From positions 391,484-455,483 of the forward strand of contig CBDBMQ010000033.1 in assembly GCA_965207565.1 (NCBI GenBank): a DNA stretch of 64,000 nucleotides, given 5' to 3'. The stretch is from Bin80 sp965207565 (GTDB lineage Bacteria; Bacteroidota; Rhodothermia; Rhodothermales; Bin80). The notes beneath the pieces were generated by a model. That model saw only the letters and a program-made list of their open reading frames with translations. It was not told the origin of the DNA and did no database searches. Shown here piece by piece: positions 1 through 8,178 of this stretch. The position numbers were made by a program, and so were the translations under genes. The stretch's first letter is position 1. The number at the start of each line of letters is the position of its first letter.

Positions 1-753
1 GGCTTTCGTATGGATGGCAAACCGGTAGAGCATATTCGAGAGGCGATTGGCGTACTCTCACGATACTATGATGCGCTGGGCGTGCGCCTGTTTGCAACGG
101 GTACTGATTATGCAATTGATCAAAGCGAAGCACGATTCAAAAAGATTCTTGAGACCGCGACTGTACCGGTCATTAACCTCGAATCCGCTTTATATCATCC
201 TTGCCAAGCCTTGGCAGATGCTGCAACAATCAGAGAACAATTCAATGATGAGGTCAAAGGACGGCGCTTTGTTCTTTCGTGGGCATGGCATCCCCGTGCA
301 TTAGCACAGGCGGTACCGAATTCCGCACTTTTAATGGCAACCCGGCTTGGCATGCAGGTCACCATTGCACGACCAAAAGGGTTTGAACTTGACCCTGAAA
401 TTATGCGACTCGCGGAATCATATACGTCGGAGCATGGCTTCTCATTGACAGAAACAGATGATCAAGATGCTGCCTGCGAGGGAACAGACATCATCTACGC
501 CAAGGCCTGGGGAAGTCAATTGCGTTACGATGATCCAGACCAGGAAAAAATATTACGCGATCAATACCAGAGTTGGCAGGTTCGAAAACGCCATCTCGGT
601 CATGCCGCCTTTATGCATTGCCTCCCTGTTCGTCGGGGAGTCGTGGTAGAGGACGCTGTTCTCAACAGCTCACAAGCCATCCATCTATTGCAGGCAGAAT
701 TCAGACTGCATGCACAAATAGCAATCCTAGAACGAGCCTGGAACCTCATATGA
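1..753 (+). CDS. argF': N-acyl-L-ornithine carbamoyltransferase (5' partial)
   Basis: The gene is cut by the window edge and the frame is open from base 1. It transfers a carbamoyl group from carbamoyl phosphate to N-acetyl- or N-succinyl-ornithine, giving N-acyl-citrulline, in the cytoplasmic arginine pathway. Visible family signatures are HPCQ (about residue 63 counted from the ATG at 10), WAWHPR, AVPNSA and HCLPVRR (about 203-209). HPCQ and the RDQYQ region look like the Xanthomonas acetylornithine enzyme. The residue at the published acyl-specificity position (Glu92 in Xanthomonas, Pro90 in Bacteroides fragilis) is Val here (bases 25-27), so the acyl group cannot be assigned with confidence. 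The stop overlaps the argB start (ATGA, 750-753), which suggests translational coupling. The family is clear; the exact substrate is inferred. Confidence 0.9.
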   Translation, partial: GFRMDGKPVEHIREAIGVLSRYYDALGVRLFATGTDYAIDQSEARFKKILETATVPVINLESALYHPCQALADAATIREQFNDEVKGRRFVLSWAWHPRALAQAVPNSALLMATRLGMQVTIARPKGFELDPEIMRLAESYTSEHGFSLTETDDQDAACEGTDIIYAKAWGSQLRYDDPDQEKILRDQYQSWQVRKRHLGHAAFMHCLPVRRGVVVEDAVLNSSQAIHLLQAEFRLHAQIAILERAWNLI

Positions 754-1529
754 GAGCACCAATCGTGATTAAGATTGGCGGGGCGGTCCTTGATAATTTA
801 ACGCGATTCTGGGATCAGATCAAGGCCATGGATTCTCCCGTGGTGATTGTACATGGTGGTGGAATCCAGTCAACCAGTTTGGCCAACCAACTTGGTCATA
901 CCCCCAAAATCATTGAAGGGCGCCGGGTCACGGGATCCCTAGACCTCAAAATTGCTGAATGGGCGATGAGAGGTGCCGTGAATGTAAGGCTAGTAGCCGA
1001 AGCAAATGCCTGTGGGTTGAAAGCAGTTGGACTTAGCGGAGTTGATGGAGCCATGATAAACGTCCGTCGACGCGAACCATGGCTTATTAATGGCAAAAAA
1101 GTTGATTTTGGCTGGGTCGGTGAAATCGTCTCGATTGATACAACCCTGATTGAAACGATTTCCGATACTGGATTCATCTCCATTATTGCTCCACTCGGCA
1201 CTGACAATTCAGGACAGCGCTACAATGTCAACGCAGATACGGTTGCTTGTACACTTGCAGCGCGCATTCATGCAAAAGAACTACTTCTGGTAACAGATTC
1301 GGGCGGTGTTCTGCGAAATTTGAACGACACTTCTTCGCTACTTCAAACATGTTCTCCCTCTGACGAAACAGCCGGGATCACACAAGGATGGATCAGTGGA
1401 GGGATGTCTGTAAAGATTCAGGCAGCACGCAGCGCACTTGAAAAAGGGGTTTCCAGTGTATGGATTTTAGGGGTAGATGATCTGCTTCAGAAACAGAATG
1501 CCACTTCAATTATCATGGAGAAAGAATGA
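750..1529 (+). CDS. argB: Acetylglutamate kinase-family protein
   Basis: This amino-acid kinase phosphorylates the gamma-carboxyl of N-acylglutamate using ATP, the second step of arginine synthesis. The 259-residue protein starts at an ATG that overlaps the preceding stop. It begins with the phosphate-binding KIGGAVLDN motif, followed by VHGGGIQ (about residue 31) and a VTDSGGV segment in the ATP-binding half. The length fits ArgB. A longer in-frame extension back to 573 would run through the upstream gene and was rejected. The gene sits between an N-acyl-ornithine carbamoyltransferase and an ArgE-like deacylase, so its substrate may be N-acetyl- or N-succinyl-glutamate. The sequence alone does not decide this. 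Confidence 0.9.
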   Translation: MRAPIVIKIGGAVLDNLTRFWDQIKAMDSPVVIVHGGGIQSTSLANQLGHTPKIIEGRRVTGSLDLKIAEWAMRGAVNVRLVAEANACGLKAVGLSGVDGAMINVRRREPWLINGKKVDFGWVGEIVSIDTTLIETISDTGFISIIAPLGTDNSGQRYNVNADTVACTLAARIHAKELLLVTDSGGVLRNLNDTSSLLQTCSPSDETAGITQGWISGGMSVKIQAARSALEKGVSSVWILGVDDLLQKQNATSIIMEKE

Positions 1530-2602
1530 AGGAAGAAAAGGTGCTCAGCCTGCTAGATTCAATGATTCGATTTTCTTCATTGAGTGGTCAGGAGGATGAA
1601 ATTTGTTCTTACATGCAGTCCTATGTGGATCAAGCGGGAATTCAAAGCGAGCGTATTGAAAATAGCTTGTTCTTCTGGTTGGGAGATGGGCCAAACAAAT
1701 TGCTCCTGGCATCTCACCTAGATGTAGTCCCTCCCTCTTCCAATCACCCCTATCCACCCTTTGATGCTACGCGCATAAACGGGAAGATCTACGGCAGAGG
1801 TGCCTCAGATGCAAAAGCATCTGGAGCTGCCATGACATCGGCACTCATGGAGTTGGCATCTGAAAATTGGAAACCGGAAAATGGTCGGCTCATTGTTGCC
1901 TTAACCGAATGTGAGGAGACTGATTATGAAAATAATGGATTGCAAAAACTCTTGCAGACCAAGCTACCTCGACCACAGTCTGCATTAATCGGTGAGCCAA
2001 CAAATTTACTCCCAGTGGTTGCCCAAAAAGGATTGCTTGTGGTGCGGCTTGATGCCAAAGGCCATAGCGCTCATGCAGCCCGGCATGCACTTGGAGAGAA
2101 TGCAATCCTCAAGGCCGCAGATGATATCCAGCGCCTATGGGAACTCGAATTCGATCGGACTCACCCCATTCTAGGGGACATCAGCATGAATGTGACGACC
2201 ATTCAAGGGGGAGTTGCCCGGAACGTGATCCCCGATCATTGCACCATGTATCTGGATATTCGAAGTACTCCCGCCTATACACACGATGAAATCGTCGAAA
2301 CGATTCGCGCCGCTGTGGCATCCGAGGTTACTGTTCATAGCGATCGGATTATCCCCGTATGTACTGCGACAGATGAGCCCATCGTTGAAGCTTGCCTGAC
2401 TGCAGCCCCTGGAACTCAGCCAGAAGGCTCTCCAACTGCAAGCGACTGGATATACCTGAGAGGGATTCCTGCGGTGAAAATTGGGCCCGGTTCTAGTGAG
2501 CTATCCCATACGGCAAATGAGCATGTGGACCAATCTGAAGTCGTTCAAGCCGTCGACTTCTATAAGACTGCTGTGAAGGAATATTTCAGCCTGAGCGGAT
2601 AG
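1526..2602 (+). CDS. argE: N-acyl-citrulline/ornithine deacylase, M20 family
   Basis: This M20 zinc peptidase-family protein of 358 residues probably removes the acetyl or succinyl group in the arginine pathway. In carbamoyltransferase variants of this type the deacylated substrate is N-acyl-citrulline. Metal and catalytic residues are visible: SHLDVVP (His64, Asp66), GRGASDAK (Asp95), the ECEET cluster (catalytic Glu130-Glu131), GEPTN, KGHSAHAA in the dimerisation domain, and a C-terminal HTANEH supplying the last metal ligand. It starts with ATG overlapping the argB stop by 4 bases (ATGA), so it belongs to the same operon. Related M20 enzymes (DapE, LysK) share these motifs; the arginine role rests on gene order. 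Confidence 0.85.
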   Translation: MKEEKVLSLLDSMIRFSSLSGQEDEICSYMQSYVDQAGIQSERIENSLFFWLGDGPNKLLLASHLDVVPPSSNHPYPPFDATRINGKIYGRGASDAKASGAAMTSALMELASENWKPENGRLIVALTECEETDYENNGLQKLLQTKLPRPQSALIGEPTNLLPVVAQKGLLVVRLDAKGHSAHAARHALGENAILKAADDIQRLWELEFDRTHPILGDISMNVTTIQGGVARNVIPDHCTMYLDIRSTPAYTHDEIVETIRAAVASEVTVHSDRIIPVCTATDEPIVEACLTAAPGTQPEGSPTASDWIYLRGIPAVKIGPGSSELSHTANEHVDQSEVVQAVDFYKTAVKEYFSLSG

Positions 2603-2669
2603 AATACTCCCCCATCACTTGTCATCGTCAGGTTTCTACCGTAATTCTCGTTGAGCAAGGACCGTCAGT

Positions 2670-4346
2670 TTAATTCTCGGCGACCTTCTTGTCAAGTTCT
2701 TCAAACGTAAAGCGGACGCTCACAATATAAGGGGACTCGCCTTTCGTCCAGTGACCATACGTAGTTGTAACCACAGTCCCGTCGGAGAGTATCTCAACTC
2801 CCGGATAGGCGGTGTCGGCCCCCTCCTGGTTGTCCATGAGTCGCACACGGTATTGCCCTTCCCGACCATGCACGATATCCTCATAAGTGCCAACCCATCC
2901 GACCCAATCGCCCCATGTGGGTGAAACATGCGTACGGTCGCGAAATGAAATAAACAGCCGACCATCCGGGCCATAGATGGCCTGATGTCTGTCGCCAGTG
3001 AGAGCACCCGGGACTTCCTTTGGTGTGCTCCATGTTGCACCTTCATCATCTGAGAACGTTACGAAGCTATTAAACCGACGACTATTCTCTCTCAGTAGCA
3101 TAGCGAGCTGTTGGCCATCAGGAGACCGGATAACACCTGGTTCGCATAGATCAGCCGCAGGATGGGTTACGACAACTTCCGGCGGACTCCAAGTTAGTCC
3201 GCCATCGGACGATACTGTCTTGTACACATAAAATTGTCCACGCTCTTCCTCGTTTCCATTGATAAACCTGCCGTCGTCATGAAAGAATGCCATGTAGCGG
3301 CCATCATGCAATTGGATTAGGTCCCCCATAGCCACGATTCCACCAAAATCTCCAATCGGCTCCAGTGGGCTCCAAGTGTCTCCATTGTCCTCAGAAATAG
3401 CCATGCGGATGGGATACAACCCGGAAAACATGATTAAGCGCCTTGTCCCCTCACGGTCGACAACAGGATAGAGGGTTGGGACCTCTTGTGAGGTTGACCA
3501 GTTATCCGGCACGGGGAGGCGATCACTCCAAGTGAGCCCACCATCCTGACTGTTTTTCATTACAATTGCACCGCGACCGTGTCCCTTTGGATATACGGTA
3601 ATAATTGTATGCTGGTCATCCAACAGCACAGTGGTTGGATGTCCAAGGTACTGGTTTGGTTCTCGATCCACCAATACTTGTCGATGGGTCTCTTCGGCAA
3701 GATCAACAAGCGGGATATTGAACCCGCCGGGGTTGATCGTATCACTTGGGCTGAAGCTGCCTGTGCTGGTAAATTTCCGAATGCGGAGTGTACCATTTGT
3801 CACAGGTGCTACACGGCCAAGCGGTGAGAATGTAAAACCAAAACGCCCGATACCTGCAAAGCTGCCCACCGAATGAACCAACTGGTCATCAATCAGAAAC
3901 TGGATCGTACCATCTGTTCGGGTAGCTTCAAAAGTAAACCATTCTCCAGATTCAAGGTGAGGACGGGCGGCGCTAAGAACTACATGATGCTGGCCCGCTA
4001 AAGCACCAGACAGGTATAACTGTTGATTGGGTCCATCGAAACCGAGATAGCTGTCTCCCAACTGGAATGCTGCACCCGTAGCGTTTAGCTCGGAAAGACT
4101 GAACTGCGCGGTTACCTGGAAATCCCCCGTCGCAAGGTCACGACCGGCGAACAGCCCTGCTTCAGCTGACGTGCCTGATATAATTGCGATGTGCCCATTT
4201 TGCTCAACCCACGTACCCAGACTGCCCATTTCCACGACACCATTCTGAGTGACAGTAATGGTTTCCTGTGCCAGAGGCGCAAATGTCAGTAGCACTGTGC
4301 CCATGAGCATACATACTAGTTGCTTGATTAATCTGAAGCCTCGCAT
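2670..4346 (-). CDS. Secreted exo-alpha-sialidase (BNR/Asp-box)
   Basis: A predicted exported sialidase that releases terminal sialic acid from glycans. Four Asp boxes of the S-x-D-x-G-x-T-W type are visible (SQDGGLTW, SEDNGDTW, SSDGGLTW, SDDEGATW), marking a six-bladed propeller in the C-terminal two thirds. The N-terminal part after the signal peptide (about 180 residues) is beta-rich and resembles a concanavalin-like carbohydrate domain. A YLGHP sequence sits where many sialidases have FRIP. The ATG at 4346 gives a clean signal peptide (MRGFRLIKQ, hydrophobic core, then APLAQ). In-frame ATGs at 4382 (two bases after the nanA stop) and 4409 (overlapping nanA) are alternatives. It is the last gene of a three-gene sialic-acid block. 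No cell anchor or sorting domain was recognised. Confidence 0.85.
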   Translation of the reverse strand: MRGFRLIKQLVCMLMGTVLLTFAPLAQETITVTQNGVVEMGSLGTWVEQNGHIAIISGTSAEAGLFAGRDLATGDFQVTAQFSLSELNATGAAFQLGDSYLGFDGPNQQLYLSGALAGQHHVVLSAARPHLESGEWFTFEATRTDGTIQFLIDDQLVHSVGSFAGIGRFGFTFSPLGRVAPVTNGTLRIRKFTSTGSFSPSDTINPGGFNIPLVDLAEETHRQVLVDREPNQYLGHPTTVLLDDQHTIITVYPKGHGRGAIVMKNSQDGGLTWSDRLPVPDNWSTSQEVPTLYPVVDREGTRRLIMFSGLYPIRMAISEDNGDTWSPLEPIGDFGGIVAMGDLIQLHDGRYMAFFHDDGRFINGNEEERGQFYVYKTVSSDGGLTWSPPEVVVTHPAADLCEPGVIRSPDGQQLAMLLRENSRRFNSFVTFSDDEGATWSTPKEVPGALTGDRHQAIYGPDGRLFISFRDRTHVSPTWGDWVGWVGTYEDIVHGREGQYRVRLMDNQEGADTAYPGVEILSDGTVVTTTYGHWTKGESPYIVSVRFTFEELDKKVAEN

Positions 4347-4384
4347 AGGTAATGGGAGAATCGGTTGCAAAGAAGGGGCCATTT

Positions 4385-5293
4385 TCAGTCGATATGTTTT
4401 CGACCCCATTCAAAAAACCCGATTGCTTCCAGTGCTTTGTGCATTTCTGAAATTTGCACTGGTGTAGCAGTGGTATGGGGCAATCTGTGGGGGCCACAAT
4501 CCTGACCGATCAGGTCCATAACGGCTTTGAAGCCTGGGCGTCCACAGGTTTTTAGAATTACTTTTATCATCGTAGAGGCTCTCACCTGATCGCGTCGAGC
4601 CTCTTCTATCCGCCCTTGTTCACAGCAGGCGATAAGACGTTTATAGAGTGGTGCGGCAAAATTGTATGTCGTACCCACTGCTCCGCGCATACCTATCATC
4701 CATGCACCGAGAAGCATCTCATCAACGCCGAATACAAAGTCATATCTTTCGGCGTAAGGACATGCTGAGACTTCATACAGGCGTGTATCCGAAAATTTTA
4801 CGCCAACGAGCGAATGCAATTCCTGGGCCGCCAAATGCAAGAACTCATTCAGATCCAACTCTACTCCCGTTTTTTCGGGGATATGATAGTAATAGAATGG
4901 GAGGTCGGGTGCGCCTGCGGTAATCATAGCCAGGCAGCTCACCAGTGATCTTGTAGAGTCAGGCTTAAAATAGTAAGGGGGCACGGCTGAAATAGCACTG
5001 GCTCCGATCTGCTGGGCGTGCCGAGCGAGAATTTGTGCTTCCTGTAGGCTGTTATGCCCGACATGAACCACGACAGGTACACGACCAGCGGCAGCCTGTA
5101 CAAATGCTGCCGCGGTACGCTGTCGTTCGTGGAGTGTCAGTGAGACTCCCTCCCCCGTACTACCCAGTATATATAATGCAGAGACACCGTCTTTCAGTAA
5201 GTGTTCGACCAAGCCGGGGATGCGGTCAAGAGCCACTACAGCATCACTTTTCATAGGTGTGAACGCTGCTGCGACAAGACCTGTAAGCCGCAT
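4385..5293 (-). CDS. nanA: N-acetylneuraminate lyase
   Basis: A DHDPS-family class I aldolase that splits N-acetylneuraminate into N-acetylmannosamine and pyruvate. Counted from the ATG at 5293, it has the GSTGEG carboxylate-binding motif (residues 44-49), the catalytic tyrosine in YYYHIPEKTG (about 136) and the Schiff-base lysine in GVKFS (Lys166). These match E. coli NanA Tyr137 and Lys165 closely. This start lies 4 bases after the stop of the upstream transporter fusion. An in-frame ATG at 5332 would overlap that gene and adds an unconserved-looking leader. The neighbours are a sialidase and a sialic-acid mutarotase/transporter, which supports NanA over dihydrodipicolinate synthase. No NanE or NanK is present in the window. 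Confidence 0.9.
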   Translation of the reverse strand: MRLTGLVAAAFTPMKSDAVVALDRIPGLVEHLLKDGVSALYILGSTGEGVSLTLHERQRTAAAFVQAAAGRVPVVVHVGHNSLQEAQILARHAQQIGASAISAVPPYYFKPDSTRSLVSCLAMITAGAPDLPFYYYHIPEKTGVELDLNEFLHLAAQELHSLVGVKFSDTRLYEVSACPYAERYDFVFGVDEMLLGAWMIGMRGAVGTTYNFAAPLYKRLIACCEQGRIEEARRDQVRASTMIKVILKTCGRPGFKAVMDLIGQDCGPHRLPHTTATPVQISEMHKALEAIGFFEWGRKHID

Positions 5294-5297
5294 TGAT

Positions 5298-7922
5298 TTA
5301 TTGATCGGCGTCCGCATTATTCTGGTTACCATTCGGTAATCGATTTCCCAAGGTATAAATTGTTAACCCGCTAAGTTGTGTCTGATGCTTGGGAAGGATG
5401 TTACTCATGATATATCCTACGACAAAGCAGGTCAGTATACCAATACTTGCATAAAGAAAGAAGTGAATGGCGGTGAAAGCACTTACCAGATAGAGTACGA
5501 TTACACTGGTGCAGGCACCAATCAGTGCTCCGGTACCATGTGCGCTGCGCGTGAAGATACCCAGAGCAAAGAGACCTGCCAGGCTACTCCCCAATAACCC
5601 CAGTAGTTCAAGGAAAAAGTCGAACAATGAAGCAATCTCGATTGTAGCCATTAATAAGCTAATGGCCGTGGCTAGAAAGCCCAGCCCAACAGTCAGCCAT
5701 TTGGCCAATCGTAGGCGGGTCGACGCAGTGGAACGCGGCTTGAATCTCTTGTGAAAATCGCACACCAGTGCAGCAACGGCGCTATTGAGACTGCTGTCAA
5801 GGCTGGACATAGCTGCGGCGAAAATTCCGGCAATCAGGAGTCCTGATATCCCCTGAGGCAATTGTTGTATAATAAACAACGGGAAGATTGCGTCGGTTGA
5901 TAGTGAAGGTTCCAGAGCACTTGCGTGCTGTTGATAGAATACAAACAAGGCCGTACCCAAACAGAAGAAAAGGAGGCTGCCAGGGATAGTGAGTACTGCA
6001 TTGGTCCAGACAGATCGCGCAGCAAGGTTTTCATTTGCCGTGGTCAGATAGCGTTGCACCACAGTTTGGTCCGCCGTATAGGGGATCAAGTTGCTGAAAA
6101 TTGAACCTCCCAGCACCACCCAGACTGCCGTAGTCGTAGTATCCCACGACCAGGTTAGCATATGAAATTTGTTCTCAGATGTGGCAATTTCAATCAAACC
6201 AGAAGCCCCGCCCTCAATGTTCGAGACCAAAATAATCAGGCTGAAAAAAGCACCTCCTAGGAGCACGATTACTTGCATTACATCTGACCAAATAACGGCT
6301 TCCATGCCTCCCAATGCTGTATAGAAGGTGCTCAGTAACCCCATCAGTAATATAGCTAGGTACAGATTGAAGCCTGTGACTGCGGATAAGGCTATTGCAG
6401 GGAGAAAGATCACTACTCCCATACGTCCTAGCTGGAGGAAAATAAATGCAAGGCTGCCGAAAAGACGCACCGCTATATTAAACCGTAGCTCTAAAAATTC
6501 GTAGGCTGTCGTTATTTGGAGCCGACGGAAGAAGGGTAGATAAAGATATACTACTATCGGGGCAACCAGCAGAATAGCAATCTGCCCAAGAAAATACACC
6601 CAATCCGTAGCATAGGCCTTGGCGGGGATTGCCATGAAGGTGATGGCACTCAGCTGCGTTCCAAAGATACTGATCCCTGCTGCCCACCACGGGATACTCT
6701 TGCGGGCTAGAAAATAATCCGTGTCACTTTTCCCACGATTCCAGAAATACAGACCCATTCCTGCAAGGACCAGAAAATAGACCGCCACAACAATGAAGTT
6801 TATCGTGCCAAAAGGGGGAACTGTATTTCTCGGCGTGATTTGCCAAACCGCAGCGGTCCGTACTCCTGGGCGTATTTCACCACTCGGGATGAAAATCTTA
6901 TCGCCTTGTTGCACCGTTGGAACAGTAACCTGTCCCATAGGCAAAGTCCCCAAGTGCGCCCAAGTATCCGTGATAACGTGATAGGCCAGCACATTCCGGC
7001 TGAATCCTGGATGCTGGTTGCCGAGCTCTTGAACGCGATCTACATCCACTCCAGTATTGCCTCCCAACACTAGAAGATGTGAGGGCCCTAGAGCAATCGC
7101 AGGAGAAGGGGCCGCAGCTGTGGGATATGGTAGATCATACAGTTGCTCCCATCCGTGTTGAGGACGATATCGATAGGCATCGATGAGAAACTCATGAGCT
7201 ACTGAGCTGACCGTATTTGGCTCCAATGCGGTGCCACTGAAGAGATAAAATGCCCCGTCTAATGCACCCGCCACAGCGCTATATCGGGGGAGTCCCGGCA
7301 AGGGTTCAAGTATTTGCCATCGAGCATCAGGGTCAGCAAGATTCAATGCCCAGAAATCCTTGCTTGCGACGGTATCGTTAGGGTTCTCCAACCCTCCGGC
7401 CATATATAGGGTATCTCCAACTACTGTTCCGCTGGCAAAGGCTCTGGGTTTTGGAAGTGCTGGTAATAATCGCTGGGAGATTTTCTGGCCCTCCCAACGC
7501 AGTGCGATCACCTCTACAAAATGTTCTAGGGCATTGCCCCCACCTGCACAGATTACTTCATCTCCCCATTGGGCAGCTACTGCATATCCCATCGGCCGGG
7601 CAAGTGTAAATCCACTTTCCCACTCCCTGAATGAAGAGGCCAGAACGTAGATGCTGTCAGTCCAAATTTTCTCCCCACCCTGCAGGAACGGGGCACGAAA
7701 ATGCGCACCTCCGGCCACGATCAGCGCCCCATTTGAGATTCCAGCACATGGCCCACCTACTCCGATTGAATCCGGTAAATCGGGCAACCGGTACCAGTCA
7801 AGCAAGTCTTTACTTGGCACATCCTGGCCTTGCAGCGTAGCGACTTGGAAGAGCAGGACGAATAGAAGAATGACTCGTTTGGCCGGTTTTACCGTGAATG
7901 CGCATCGCCCGGAAAGAGTCAT
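5298..7922 (-). CDS. Kelch mutarotase fused to Na+/solute symporter (sialic acid)
   Basis: An 874-residue fusion. After a signal peptide (to about residue 33), residues of roughly 40-370 form Kelch-type propeller repeats with recurring GG turns (VAGGAHF, CAGGGN, MAGGLEN, VLGGNTG), like the cyclically permuted NanM/YjhT sialic-acid mutarotases. From about residue 385 the protein is a sodium:solute symporter with about 13 hydrophobic segments, including DYFLARKSIPWW and GGMEAVIWSDVMQ. The expected topology is a periplasmic propeller tethered to an inner-membrane transporter. That would convert alpha- to beta-sialic acid and import it. It is the first gene of the block sialidase-nanA-this. Fusions of this layout are known in Bacteroidota and Planctomycetes; sialic acid as substrate is inferred from the neighbours. 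Confidence 0.85.
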   Translation of the reverse strand: MTLSGRCAFTVKPAKRVILLFVLLFQVATLQGQDVPSKDLLDWYRLPDLPDSIGVGGPCAGISNGALIVAGGAHFRAPFLQGGEKIWTDSIYVLASSFREWESGFTLARPMGYAVAAQWGDEVICAGGGNALEHFVEVIALRWEGQKISQRLLPALPKPRAFASGTVVGDTLYMAGGLENPNDTVASKDFWALNLADPDARWQILEPLPGLPRYSAVAGALDGAFYLFSGTALEPNTVSSVAHEFLIDAYRYRPQHGWEQLYDLPYPTAAAPSPAIALGPSHLLVLGGNTGVDVDRVQELGNQHPGFSRNVLAYHVITDTWAHLGTLPMGQVTVPTVQQGDKIFIPSGEIRPGVRTAAVWQITPRNTVPPFGTINFIVVAVYFLVLAGMGLYFWNRGKSDTDYFLARKSIPWWAAGISIFGTQLSAITFMAIPAKAYATDWVYFLGQIAILLVAPIVVYLYLPFFRRLQITTAYEFLELRFNIAVRLFGSLAFIFLQLGRMGVVIFLPAIALSAVTGFNLYLAILLMGLLSTFYTALGGMEAVIWSDVMQVIVLLGGAFFSLIILVSNIEGGASGLIEIATSENKFHMLTWSWDTTTTAVWVVLGGSIFSNLIPYTADQTVVQRYLTTANENLAARSVWTNAVLTIPGSLLFFCLGTALFVFYQQHASALEPSLSTDAIFPLFIIQQLPQGISGLLIAGIFAAAMSSLDSSLNSAVAALVCDFHKRFKPRSTASTRLRLAKWLTVGLGFLATAISLLMATIEIASLFDFFLELLGLLGSSLAGLFALGIFTRSAHGTGALIGACTSVIVLYLVSAFTAIHFFLYASIGILTCFVVGYIMSNILPKHQTQLSGLTIYTLGNRLPNGNQNNADADQ

Positions 7923-8178
7923 AGGAATAACTTTCAGGGATTGCTACATCAATTGAGTATGGCAAAAATCTGCCTGCTGGAAGACAAGCTCATTGTTTGT
8001 CCGAGTCAACCACCATAGGACCTTCCTTGCCATACTCTTGATCCGGAGAATAGTAACCAAAACGCTCCTGCAATGTAGGAGTGGTAAACGAGTACTTTAT
8101 CCGACGGTAGTTACTTCTATCCTCAAAAATCCATGGCAGAACCTGAGATATTCTTCCAATCCATGGAAGGCACCGCAA

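Noticed and set aside
573..749. In-frame upstream extension of argB to 573
   Set aside because: It would run through the coding sequence of the carbamoyltransferase and has no kinase homology; the ATG at 750 starts directly at the conserved kinase N-terminus.
7990..8178. 62-codon minus-strand frame after cimA
   Set aside because: It begins with TTG directly at the cimA stop and shows no recognisable motif; kept as unassigned intergenic sequence.
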